A stretch of DNA of 37,912 nucleotides. Origin: Candidatus Liberimonas magnetica (GTDB taxonomy: Bacteria; Elusimicrobiota; Endomicrobiia; Endomicrobiales; JAFGIL01). Positions within the stretch are counted from its first letter, which is position 1. Each line of letters opens with the position of its first letter. Both the position numbers and the translations under genes were made by a program. Below the pieces are notes generated by a model. That model did no database searches. It was given only the letters and a program-made list of their open reading frames with translations, and was not told the origin of the DNA. The stretch covers positions 1-37,912 of the forward strand of contig JAJAPY010000025.1 of NCBI GenBank assembly GCA_020523885.1, given 5' to 3'. Shown piece by piece: positions 1 to 8,546 of the stretch.

Positions 1-3000
1 TGCCTGATATTCCTGATAAACCCGATAGGCCGGAGATTCCTGATAAGCCTGACAATCCTGATATACCTATTGAACCGGAGATGCCTGATATTCCTGACAA
101 ACCGGATAGACCGGATACTCCTTCTCCTCCGGCTGATCCTGTTAAACCAGATATTCCAGGGATTCCTGATAACCCAGATAAACCCGACAATCCTGATATC
201 CCGGTTGAGCCGGATATTCCGGATATACCTGACAAACCGGATAGACCGGATACTCCTTCTCCTCCGGCTGATCCTGTTAAACCAGATATGCCTGATAAGC
301 CTGACAATCCGGATAGGCCGGATAGGCCTGCTCCGCCGGCTTCTCCTGTTAATCCGGATATGCCGGATGTACCTGATAAACCAGTTGCACCTGATATGCC
401 TTGTAAGCCTGACAATCCTGATAAACCGGAGATGCCTGATATTCCAACCCCGCCGGCTTCTCCTGTTAATCCTGAGATGCCTGATATTCCTGATAAACCC
501 GATAGGCCGGAGATTCCTGATAAGCCTGACAAGCCTGATATACCTGATAAACCTGACAAACCGGAAATGCCGGATAGACCTGATAAGCCTGCTCCGCCGG
601 CTTCTCCTGTTAATCCGGATATACCGGATAGGCCTGACAGACCGGATAGGCCTGATACTCCGGTCTCACCTGATATTCCTGTCGCACCGGAGATTCCTGA
701 TATTCCTGACAAGCCGGATAGACCGGATACTCCTTCTCCTCCGGCTGATCCTGTTAAACCAGATATGCCTGATAGGCCTGATAACCCTGATATACCAGAG
801 ATTCCTGTTGCACCTGAGATTCCTGATATTCCTGACAAGCCGGATAGACCGGATATACCTGACACTCCTACTCCACCGATTGATCCAGTCAAACCGGAAA
901 TCCCAGATACACCTGATAAGCCGGTTTCACCTGATATGCCTGATATGCCTGATAGGCCTGATAGGCCTGACAAACCGGATATGCCGGAGATCCCTTCTCC
1001 GCCAGATAGTCCCGCTAAACCTGATATACCTGATAATCCTGATAAACCTGATATACCTATTAAACCGGAGGTTCCGGATACACCTGATAGGCCTGATATT
1101 CCTGATAGACCTGATATGCCGGATAGTCCTGCTCCGCCAGCTTCTCCTGTTAAACCAGAGGTTCCGGATATACCTGATAAACCAGTTTCACCGGATATGC
1201 CTGATAAACCGGATATTCCGGACAATCCTGACAAACCGGATATACCGGATTTACCTTCTACGCCGGCTGACCCTGTTAATCCGGATAGGCCTGATAAGCC
1301 CGACAAGCCTGATATGCCTGTCTCACCAGAAACTCCTGATAAGCCAGATAATCCGGATTGACCTGTCGCACCTGAAATTCCTGATAGGCCTGACAAACCG
1401 GATAAACCGGATAGACCTACTCCACCATTTTGCCCAGTCAAACCGGATATACCGGATAGGCCTGATAGGCCTGACAAACCGGATAAACCAGTTTCGCCTG
1501 ATATACCAGATATTCCTGATATACCTGATAAACCGGATATCCCTGACAAACCGGATATTCCGGATATGCCCGCTCCGCCGGCTGACCCTGTTAAACCTGA
1601 AATTCCGGATAAGCCTGACAAACCGGATAGGCCTGTCTCACCGGAAACTCCTGATAAGCCAGATAATCCGGATATCCCCGTAGCACCGGATATGCCGGAT
1701 ATTCCCGATAAACCGGATATCCCTGACAAACCGGATAAACCGGAGATTCCGGATATGCCCGCTCCGCCGGCTTCTCCTGTTAATCCGGATATGCCTGATA
1801 AGCCCGACAAGCCGGATATGCCTGTCTCACCGGAAACTCCTGATAAGCCAGATAATCCGGATATCCCCGTAGCACCGGATATGCCGGATAAACCAGATAG
1901 GCCAGATAATCCGGATAAGCCTGACATTCCTTCTGTACCGGCTGCCCCTGTTAAACCTGATATGCCGGATATGCCTGTCGCACCGGAGATTCCTGATATT
2001 CCTGTCGCACCGGATATGCCGGATAGGCCTGACATGCCGGACAGGCCTGATATTCCTGATAAACCGGATATGCCGGATATGCCTGCTCCGCCGGCTTCTC
2101 CTGTTAATCCGGATAGGCCTGATATTCCTGATAAACCGGTTTCACCGGATATGCCGGATAGGCCTGACATGCCTGATAAACCTGATATTCCTGTCGCACC
2201 GGATATGCCGGAGATTCCTGACAAGCCTGATATGCCGGATACTCCTTCTCCACCAATTGATCCCGTTAAACCAGATATTCCTGATATGCCGGATAAGCCG
2301 GATAAACCGGAGATTCCTGTCTCACCAGATATTCCTGATATACCCGACAAGCCGGATAAACCGGAGATACCAGATATGCCTACTCCACCTTCAGCTCCAG
2401 TTAAACCTGATATGCCGGATAAACCAGTAGCACCGGATATTCCAGATAAGCCTGATAGGCCGGATATGCCTGATATCCCTGATAAACCGGAGAGGCCGGA
2501 TAAACCAGACATTCCTTCATTGCCGGGTGTCCCAGTTAAACCTGATATGCCTGATATTCCTGACAAGCCGGATAAGCCGGATACCCCTGTCGCACCGGAT
2601 ATCCCTGATATCCCAGATAAGCCAGAGAGACCGGACAGGCCGGAGAGGCCTTCTTCGCCGGCTAATCCCTGTAAACCTGATATGCCTGATATTCCTGATA
2701 AACCTGATAAGCCGGTTTCACCTGATATTCCTGATATGCCTGATATTCCTGATAAACCTGATAAGCCGGATACCCCTTCATCGCCGGGTGTTCCTGTTAA
2801 ACCGGAGATTCCTGAAATTCCTGATAACCCTGATAAACCTGATACCCCCGTCGCACCGGATATCCCTGATATCCCAGATAAGCCAGAGAGGCCGGAGAGG
2901 CCGGATATGCCTTCTCCGCCGTCTGCTCCAGTTAAACCGGATATGCCGGATAAACCAGTTGCACCGGATATTCCAGATAAACCTGATAGGCCGGATATGC

Positions 3001-4300
3001 CTGACAAACCTGATAGACCGGATATTCCGGATACCCCTTCATCGCCGGGTGTTCCTGTTAAACCGGAGATCCCTGATAAGCCCGATATGCCTGATACACC
3101 TGTCGCACCTGATAAGCCGGATATTCCGGAGATTCCTGATATTCCAGACAAACCTGAGAGGCCGGATATGCCTGACAAGCCGGATATTCCGGAGATTCCT
3201 GCTCCACCGGCTTCTCCCTGTAAACCAGACAGGCCGGATATGCCTGACAAGCCGGTTTCACCGGATATTCCCGATACTCCGGATACGCCGGATAAACCGG
3301 ATATCCCTTCTAAGCCGGATATGCCTGAAATTCCTGACAAGCCGGATAAGCCTGACATCCCTTCTGCGCCAATTGTTCCGGTTAAACCTGATATTCCTGA
3401 AATGCCGGATAAGCCTGACAAACCGGATGTACCAATCGCACCTGATAGGCCTGATATGCCTGATAAACCTGAAATTCCTGACAAGCCGGATAAGCCTGAT
3501 ATTCCCGAAATTCCAGCTCCGCCGGCTTCTCCTGTTAATCCGGAGATTCCTGATAAACCCGATAAACCCGTTGCACCTGATATTCCGGATATCCCTGATA
3601 AGCCTGATAAACCGGATGTACCAATCGCACCTGATATGCCTGATATGCCTGATAAACCTGATATTCCTGACAAGCCGGATAAGCCTGATATTCCCGAAAT
3701 TCCAGCTCCGCCGGCTTCTCCTGTTAATCCGGAGATTCCTGATAAACCCGATAAACCTGTTTCACCTGATATTCCGGATATTCCTGATAAGCCGCTTATA
3801 CCAGATATTCCGGTTTCTCCCTGTGTTCCTTGTATTCCAGATAAGCCAGATAGGCCGGAGAGGCCGGAGAGGCCGGAGAGGCCTTCTCCGCCAGCTAATC
3901 CTTGTAAACCTGATAGTCCTGATATTCCTGATAAACCTGATAAGCCGGTTTCACCTGATATGCCGGATAAGCCTGATAGGCCGGATAAGCCTGATAGGCC
4001 GCTTACACCTTCTGGGCCTGTCAGTCCTGATATTCCGGAAATAGAACACGGTAATCCAGATATTCCTGACAAGCCGGATAAGCCTGATATTCCTGACACA
4101 GAACACTCTAAGCCTGATATTCCTGACAAGCCGGATAAACCTGAAATACCTGACACAGAACACTCTAAGCCTGATATTCCGGATATTCCTGATAAGCCGG
4201 ACAAACCTGAAATTCCTGTTTCACCGGATATTCCGGTCGATCCCGATATTCCTGATATTCCTGATATTCCCGTCAAGCCGGTTAAGCCCGATAAACCGGA
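1..4300. repeat. 9-bp periodic repeat tract coding for Gly-X-Ser triplets
   Basis: The whole tract has a 9-bp period (forms of CCTGATAAG and CCGGATATT on the plus strand), which equals one Gly-X-Y triplet on the minus strand. Longer blocks recur almost unchanged, for example around 95-155, 225-290 and 705-765, around 1635-1695 and 1825-1885, and around 3460-3545 and 3640-3735. This suggests expansion by unequal exchange of multi-triplet blocks. The period stays in frame throughout. Confidence 0.9.
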
Positions 4301-4858
4301 TGGTGCTACATTAGGGCTCCAGGTCGGAGCTGCGGCACCGTTACTCGTCAATACATATCCGGGCGTTCCGGGTGCTAAAAAGCCTGTTACATTTGAACCT
4401 GATTGGTATGGGATAGCTCCGACTGATCCGCCGGTTAGATTGTTAGTGAAAGTAGCTGTTGTTGCGAAAAACGAGTAAGGGGAGGTGGTAAATTGTTCTC
4501 TGGGTACAAGAGCAGAACCTTCTACTACTATTTCCAGCCAGTATGTGCCGCCACCCCAGTCAATGGCAGCAAAATTATATCCGAGCCCATTCTGAGAACC
4601 GAGCTGATATGAAAATATCCCTGTGCTTATTGTTACATTCCTTGCGTCACTTGACCATATAAGGTTACCGCTCGTAGCTGCGTCATAAATTCTGAATTCA
4701 ATGGATTTTACATCGCTCACAGGTTGGCCGTTCATGCGCAATCTGCCCTGATAATTAACAGTATTAGGTGTAGCGCAGTAGCTATCAGTTATAAATAATA
4801 GCGCTAAAGACAGCACTAGCAATAAAACAAAAGTTATGGAAGCTTTTTGTTTTTTCAT
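1..4858 (-). CDS. Giant collagen-like Gly-X-Y surface protein, C-terminus beyond window
   Basis: The frame starts at an ATG at 4858 and stays open to the left edge (about 1,619 codons), so the C-terminus is outside the window. I read the triplets across the repeat and found no stop. Residues 1-29 look like a signal peptide (MKKQKASITF, then a hydrophobic run ending near SYCA). Residues about 30-140 form a head domain with NYQGRL, FRIYD and LIWS motifs, shared with the fibre protein ending at 9000. From about residue 186 to the edge nearly every third residue is Gly, mostly as GLS, GIS, GLT and GET with almost no proline. Three Cys-containing phase breaks (GLECSVSG twice, GLPCSISG) lie near the start of the repeat. 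AGGA sits about 8 nt before the ATG. The protein is probably secreted or surface-attached. Whether it forms a true collagen triple helix is uncertain because imino acids are scarce. Confidence 0.88.
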   Translation of the reverse strand, partial: MKKQKASITFVLLLVLSLALLFITDSYCATPNTVNYQGRLRMNGQPVSDVKSIEFRIYDAATSGNLIWSSDARNVTISTGIFSYQLGSQNGLGYNFAAIDWGGGTYWLEIVVEGSALVPREQFTTSPYSFFATTATFTNNLTGGSVGAIPYQSGSNVTGFLAPGTPGYVLTSNGAAAPTWSPNVAPSGLSGLTGLTGISGISGISGSTGISGETGISGLSGLSGISGISGLECSVSGISGLSGLSGISGLECSVSGISGLSGLSGISGLPCSISGISGLTGPEGVSGLSGLSGLSGLSGISGETGLSGLSGISGLSGLQGLAGGEGLSGLSGLSGLSGLSGIQGTQGETGISGISGLSGISGISGETGLSGLSGISGLTGEAGGAGISGISGLSGLSGISGLSGISGISGAIGTSGLSGLSGISGISGATGLSGLSGISGLTGEAGGAGISGISGLSGLSGISGLSGISGLSGAIGTSGLSGLSGISGISGLTGTIGAEGMSGLSGLSGISGISGLEGISGLSGVSGVSGISGETGLSGISGLSGLQGEAGGAGISGISGLSGISGLSGLSGISGISGISGLSGATGVSGISGLSGISGLTGTPGDEGVSGISGLSGLSGISGLSGLSGISGATGLSGISGLTGADGGEGISGLSGLSGLSGISGISGATGVSGLSGLSGISGISGLTGTPGDEGVSGLSGLSGISGISGISGETGLSGLSGISGISGLQGLAGEEGLSGLSGLSGLSGISGISGATGVSGLSGLSGISGISGLTGTPGNEGMSGLSGLSGLSGISGISGLSGLSGISGATGLSGISGLTGAEGGVGISGISGLSGLSGISGISGETGISGLSGLSGISGISGLTGSIGGEGVSGISGLSGISGISGATGISGLSGMSGLSGISGETGLSGISGLSGLTGEAGGAGISGISGLSGISGLSGMSGLSGISGATGISGISGATGISGISGLTGAAGTEGMSGLSGLSGLSGLSGISGATGISGLSGLSGVSGETGISGLSGLSGISGLTGEAGGAGISGISGLSGLSGISGLSGISGISGATGISGLSGLSGVSGETGLSGLSGLSGISGLTGSAGGAGISGISGLSGISGLSGISGISGISGETGLSGLSGLSGLSGISGLTGQNGGVGLSGLSGLSGLSGISGATGQSGLSGLSGVSGETGISGLSGLSGLSGLTGSAGVEGKSGISGLSGLSGISGLSGISGETGLSGISGTSGLTGEAGGAGLSGISGLSGISGLSGVSGTSGLIGISGLSGLSGISGLAGLSGGEGISGISGLSGLSGLSGISGISGETGLSGVSGISGLTGSIGGVGVSGISGLSGLSGISGISGATGISGISGLSGLSGISGLTGSAGGEGVSGLSGLSGISGISGATGISGETGVSGLSGLSGLSGISGLTGEAGGAGLSGLSGISGLSGLSGISGLSGLSGISGLSGLSGISGISGLTGEAGGVGISGISGLSGLSGLQGISGATGLSGTSGISGLTGEAGGAGLSGLSGLSGLSGISGLTGSAGGEGVSGLSGLSGISGISGSTGISGLSGLSGLSGIPGISGLTGSAGGEGVSGLSGLSGISGISGSIGISGLSGLSGISGLSGLSGISG

Positions 4859-4939
4859 AACTTAATCCTGGTCATTCTACGACATCATTTCATCAAAAAA
4901 CTAATGTTTAAATGTTCAGCACACTTCTTGTTCAATAAT

Positions 4940-4967
4940 AGTATAATATATAGTTTTTTTTTTGCAA
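4940..4967 (-). promoter_or_regulatory. Sigma-70-like promoter of the collagen-like gene
   Basis: Read on the minus strand, TTGCAA (4962-4967) and TATACT (4940-4945) are separated by 16 bp. They lie about 80 bp before the ATG at 4858, which leaves a short AT-rich leader. Confidence 0.6.
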
Positions 4968-5354
4968 GGGTTATTTAAATATTTTTTTGCAAGTCTATTG
5001 TTATAGGCATTAAGTTGCCTAACCCTCATTTTTTCAACTTCAAGTTTAGAAATTTATCACCTCTAGATCTCACACACTAAAAAATTTGGGTTTTCTGCAA
5101 ATTCTTTAGACTGATATTCTAGCAAAATACTGGAAAAATTAATACGGAGATTATTACAGGAAAACATTTGAAAAATGTTTTCTTATTTATATATTATACA
5201 TATATAATGTTGACACAAGTTAGTCATTCTATAGCCTTCCAAAACAAATCCGAAAATTATGGCAGTATCTGCATTGAAACAACTAAGTGTTTGGATTGTT
5301 ATTCAAATGTGTAGAGTGGTAACAATAACAAATCGTATCGGATTGGCAAGAATA
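4968..5354. other. Gene-free AT-rich spacer
   Basis: This spacer of nearly 390 bp separates the aldolase-like gene from the collagen-like gene. Apart from the hairpin at 5160-5182 I see no convincing gene or repeat. A short open frame from 5259 has no ribosome site or recognisable product. Confidence 0.5.
5160..5182 (-). terminator. Perfect 10-bp inverted repeat, possible terminator
   Basis: GAAAACATTT and AAATGTTTTC are perfect inverted repeats around a 3-nt loop. They lie about 170 bp downstream of the aldolase-like gene. The stem is AT-rich and the following T-run is weak on both strands, so a terminator role is only plausible. Confidence 0.4.
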
Positions 5355-6353
5355 TCAGCTGACTTCGTCTATCATTTTATCGTAAAATTCAACATATTTG
5401 TCTTTATTTTCACCAGATCTCCACTTGATGGCTTCTCTGGGATGCTGGTTCAACTGGCCAGTTAACATATATGGGATGCTGTACCCCCAGTCAAGTGAAT
5501 TCTTCATGGGCAACATAACTTTTTCCGCACATTCAAGAACCGGCCTTAAATGAAACCTGGGATTTTTAAGAAAACCTACAATGAGCTCAGTCGAGCAATT
5601 CCCTGCGCCTCTACCCATACCAGACAAGGTTGAATCCAGCCTGCTTGCTCCGGTAACCAGGGCCTCTACTGTGTTTGCAAAAGCAAGCTGCTGGTTGTTA
5701 TGGGCATGAATTCCGACCTCTTTTCCGCTCCCTTTAAGTACACTAAGAAAAAGTTTGGTCAAATCCCTTACCTGCTCCGCATAAAGCGACCCGAAACTAT
5801 CTACAATATAAACCGCGCTGGCAGGCGTTTTTGATATAACTTCCAAAGCTTCGGTTATTTCTTTTTCTCCTACAACACTTATAGCCATTAGTTGTAGGCA
5901 TGTTTCATAGCCCTTGTCATTGGCGTCCTGTATCATATCCACAGCGGTAGGTATCTGGTTGATGTAGCAGGCCACCCTGATTAGATCGATAACACTTTTT
6001 TCCTTTGGCAGGAGGTCTTCGTGATAATCCGTCCTTCCTGCATCAGCCATGACCGAGAGTTTAAGCCCGGTCTTGTTGTCTTTGACTATTTCTCTGATAT
6101 CGTCTTCGTCGCAGTATTTCCATTTCCCAAAATTTGTTTTTGAAAATATTTTTTTTGACGATTTATACCCGATTTCCATATAATTGATCCCTGCTGAAAC
6201 ACAGGTTTCATAAACAGCTTTTACGAATTTATCGTCAAATTTATGGTCATTAATAAGCCCGCCGTCCCTTATCGTACAATCCAATATTTTAATATCCGGC
6301 CTATACGTAAGTAAAGTCCCCTTTTTGTCCTTATCCATGTTGTTGTCCGGCAC
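5355..6353 (-). CDS. DRE-TIM (HMGL-like) aldolase family enzyme
   Basis: This 332-residue protein has the DRE-TIM metallolyase signature DCTIRDGG at residues 25-32 and the metal-binding motif HAHNNQ near residue 220. A GMGRGAGN motif follows. These mark the family of 4-hydroxy-2-oxovalerate aldolase, isopropylmalate synthase and HMG-CoA lyase, all cytoplasmic enzymes that make or break C-C bonds next to a carbonyl. I cannot assign the substrate. The start is GTG at 6353, supported by GGAGGT four bases upstream. An in-frame ATG at 6338 is the weaker alternative. It lies 15 bp after the PorV-CsgG gene, so the two are probably cotranscribed. Aldolases of this type also occur in polysaccharide clusters, so a role in surface sugar precursors is possible but unproven. 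Confidence 0.8.
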   Translation of the reverse strand: MPDNNMDKDKKGTLLTYRPDIKILDCTIRDGGLINDHKFDDKFVKAVYETCVSAGINYMEIGYKSSKKIFSKTNFGKWKYCDEDDIREIVKDNKTGLKLSVMADAGRTDYHEDLLPKEKSVIDLIRVACYINQIPTAVDMIQDANDKGYETCLQLMAISVVGEKEITEALEVISKTPASAVYIVDSFGSLYAEQVRDLTKLFLSVLKGSGKEVGIHAHNNQQLAFANTVEALVTGASRLDSTLSGMGRGAGNCSTELIVGFLKNPRFHLRPVLECAEKVMLPMKNSLDWGYSIPYMLTGQLNQHPREAIKWRSGENKDKYVEFYDKMIDEVS

Positions 6354-6368
6354 TAATACCTCCGTTCC

Positions 6369-7775
6369 TTATTTAACTTCTTTTAAAAGCCTCTGTAACA
6401 AGCCATCTGTCATAAGTTGTACCTGGTCAGGGGTAAGCTCTTTACAGAAAGCCTTATCCGAATAGATTATTTCGCTGGTCTCAACATCCAGAACGCTTAT
6501 CGTAAGAAGGTAATGAGCGCCGAGTTTGCCGAACGTCCCTGAAACGATCTTGTTGACATTAAGCAGTTTGCCCATCTTAACAGCGCACTCATTTGAAGTA
6601 CAACCTGTCTGCTGCAAACCCTGTTCAGCCAGCACCTTTTCCATGTTGTTCCTGTCAACTATCTTGTACCTTTTTGACTTGACAAGGCTCGACCTGAATA
6701 TCTCCGTAGTAAAAGTTGCCTCTGACATTGATATAGGCGCAAGAGCCTGAAAATCCAGCACAGCCACGTTAAGCTGTTTTCCCTTTATGTCTTTTTCTGC
6801 CGTACCCTGTTTAGTTTCTTCTTTTTTAGAAACAGCTGGAGCCGGCGCTTCCGCTTCTTCTTCCGGCAAACCAAACTTCAGCCCCAAAGAAACCATATGC
6901 GTATAACCTAAATCACCGAACGTATCCATAGCGTAATCAAGGGTGTACTTTGAGATTTTTAATCCAAAACCCGCCGTTACACCTGCCAGGGCCTCAAAGT
7001 TAGCCGAAGCCTTTGTTTTATACCCCGCTCTTATCGCAAAGTTCCTAGTAATAAAACCCGGGACATACTCTATACCGGCATGTATATCCGCATCTTCATC
7101 CGATGAAGATACCAGATCGACATCTAATATGAAGTTTTCCATTTTATAAGCACAGCCGAACCTTAATATCTTTGGGAGCTCTTCAATTTCATTCCTGAAT
7201 TTCACTTCTCCGCCATAGTTTTGTGCTGCAAGGCCTATATTTATATTATTAAAAAGGCTGAAAAAAACGCCGAGATCGCCTACCAAGGACGAGCTCTGCT
7301 CATCTTCTATTTTAGACGCTACTTGTTTTAAGTTCAAACCAAAGGATACAACTCCAAACTTTTTTGCATAAGTAAGGCATGTATTCATATCAGTTGCGCT
7401 GTAGGTCTGGTTCAGAGCATTTCCTGAAATGTCATATTTATTTATATTGCCTGATCCCAGGTAATTAACACCGATGCCTAGCACTCCGCCAAATCCTTCA
7501 TGGCAATATGCGGCGTAATCAAATGATATATCCTGAAACCATAAAGCGTGCATCAGGGTCAACTCAGCATTTCCTTTTATTTGAGTAAGCCCCGCCGGGT
7601 TCCAGTATATGGCATTTATCTCATCTGATACACCTGTATAGGCGCTCCCCATAGCAACAGCCCTTGCCCCAAGCCCGAGTTTTAAAAACTGAGCGCTTGC
7701 CATTTTATTTGCTGCAAACGATAAAGATATGCATAAAATTTGAATAAGAAAAGTCAATGCTATTTTTCTTATCAT
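6369..7775 (-). CDS. PorV/PorQ-type outer-membrane barrel fused to CsgG-like domain
   Basis: I place the start at ATG 7775, preceded by AGGGAG and followed by a signal peptide (MIRKIALTFLIQ to SFAA). The frame is open to 7826 without a better site. Residues about 23-300 match PorV/PorQ proteins of type IX secretion: LGLGARAVAMGSAY, a YWNPAGL motif, and repeated amphipathic strands. A charged linker (about 303-330, EEEAEAPAP and following) leads to a CsgG/TolB-like alpha-beta domain with VAVLDF, YKIVDRNNMEKVL and a GCTSNECAVKMGKLL segment. The barrel should sit in the outer membrane with the C-terminal domain periplasmic. This fusion is unusual, since PorV normally ends with the barrel. It follows the small FlgD/T9SS-like gene and precedes the aldolase-like gene. 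Confidence 0.82.
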   Translation of the reverse strand: MIRKIALTFLIQILCISLSFAANKMASAQFLKLGLGARAVAMGSAYTGVSDEINAIYWNPAGLTQIKGNAELTLMHALWFQDISFDYAAYCHEGFGGVLGIGVNYLGSGNINKYDISGNALNQTYSATDMNTCLTYAKKFGVVSFGLNLKQVASKIEDEQSSSLVGDLGVFFSLFNNINIGLAAQNYGGEVKFRNEIEELPKILRFGCAYKMENFILDVDLVSSSDEDADIHAGIEYVPGFITRNFAIRAGYKTKASANFEALAGVTAGFGLKISKYTLDYAMDTFGDLGYTHMVSLGLKFGLPEEEAEAPAPAVSKKEETKQGTAEKDIKGKQLNVAVLDFQALAPISMSEATFTTEIFRSSLVKSKRYKIVDRNNMEKVLAEQGLQQTGCTSNECAVKMGKLLNVNKIVSGTFGKLGAHYLLTISVLDVETSEIIYSDKAFCKELTPDQVQLMTDGLLQRLLKEVK

Positions 7776-7814
7776 CAATAACTCCCTTTTTACTCTCTCA
7801 CCTCTCTTATAAGG

Positions 7815-7935
7815 CAGGGTGAGCAAGCAATGCTAAGAAAATGCCTTTTGGCAACGACTTGAACTTTTAGGAGTTGCCAAAGTGAAGTGAGCCTGCAACG
7901 GCGAACGTCTTTTCGTGCATTGTTTGCTCACCCTG
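7815..7935. repeat. Nested inverted repeat (about 120 bp)
   Basis: The outer arms 7815-7832 (CAGGGTGAGCAAGCAATG) and 7918-7935 are inverted copies with one mismatch. An inner pair, TTTGGCAAC (7847-7855) and GTTGCCAAA (7873-7881), nests inside. The element fills the gap between the small FlgD/T9SS-like gene and the PorV gene. It may be an mRNA-processing hairpin, an attenuator or a small palindromic mobile element. It shows no 7-nt period. Confidence 0.7.
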
Positions 7936-7941
7936 TACATT

Positions 7942-8502
7942 TTACCTTATTATCCCAAACTTCCCTTTAGCTTTTTCGCCGTTTGCATTCGTGATTAAAT
8001 ATATGTATATACCGCTTGAAACTTTAGCGCCGTTTTCATCTATGGTGTCCCATTGGTAATAGTCAACAGTTGCGTCATTTTTGTTTATGGTCTTTACAAG
8101 CATTCCATTATATGTATATATTTTTATTGTTACCTTATGTGTTAGTTTTTTGAAAGTTATAGTGCTTGCATCAAACAACCCGCCGCTTCCAGGTTTTAGC
8201 GGGTTGGGATAAACAAAAACACTGTTTAGATCAGTAGTTGGGGGAGGAAGGACCACAGTTTGTTGCTGAGCAGCAGAACCTGAATCTGCTTTAAAAGACG
8301 GGCTCTCGGCATTACCGGATGCAGTTTGACCTACTGTGGCAACAACCTGGTAACTTGGAGAAGTGCCTGTGCCTCCTGCAGCTGTCATAAGAGGCCCTGT
8401 CAATATATAATTCGTTCCAACCATGGCTGCAGCAAAAAGTACCGGTACGATAAAAAGCATTAATACCGTAGTAGAAGTCGGTTTTCTAAAGCTAAAAAAC
8501 AT
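7942..8502 (-). CDS. Small secreted protein with FlgD/T9SS-type C-terminal domain
   Basis: This 186-residue protein has an N-terminal hydrophobic signal or anchor (about 12-30). It then has an SPSYQVVATVGQ segment typical of short exported proteins, a Pro/Gln linker, and a C-terminal Ig-like domain (about 93-186). That domain carries VYPNP, an IKIYTYNGMLVKTI strand pair and a GIYIYLI strand. This is the pattern of FlgD_ig/Por-secretion C-terminal domains, which act as sorting or attachment modules in type IX secretion. AGGAG lies 7 nt before the ATG. It is placed between fibre-type genes and the PorV-type barrel gene, which fits export through a T9SS-like route. That route is inferred. Confidence 0.72.
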   Translation of the reverse strand: MFFSFRKPTSTTVLMLFIVPVLFAAAMVGTNYILTGPLMTAAGGTGTSPSYQVVATVGQTASGNAESPSFKADSGSAAQQQTVVLPPPTTDLNSVFVYPNPLKPGSGGLFDASTITFKKLTHKVTIKIYTYNGMLVKTINKNDATVDYYQWDTIDENGAKVSSGIYIYLITNANGEKAKGKFGIIR

Positions 8503-8513
8503 ACAAAGCTCCT

Positions 8514-8546
8514 AACCAAATCCCACCTACGCGGTGGGACACGGTT
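8514..8546. repeat. REP-like palindrome, copy 1
   Basis: AACC...TCCCACC (8521-8527), a loop TACGC, then GGTGGGA...GGTT. The right end touches the stop codon of the gene ending at 8546. A second copy with the same stem sequence but a different loop is at 37789-37821. It may act as a terminator or transcript-stabilising hairpin, but no T-run follows. Confidence 0.7.

Noticed and set aside
1-4300. CRISPR array or non-coding satellite
   Set aside because: The repeat is a 9-bp in-frame coding period without unique spacers of constant length.
81-4478. Proline-rich PDKPDIP proteins on the plus strand
   Set aside because: They mirror the minus-strand Gly-X-Ser repeat and have no ribosome site, signal or domain. 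The minus frame has a promoter, signal peptide and homologous head domain.
5259-5465. 68-codon plus-strand frame next to the aldolase gene
   Set aside because: It has no ribosome site, partly overlaps the aldolase gene antisense, and shows no recognisable product.
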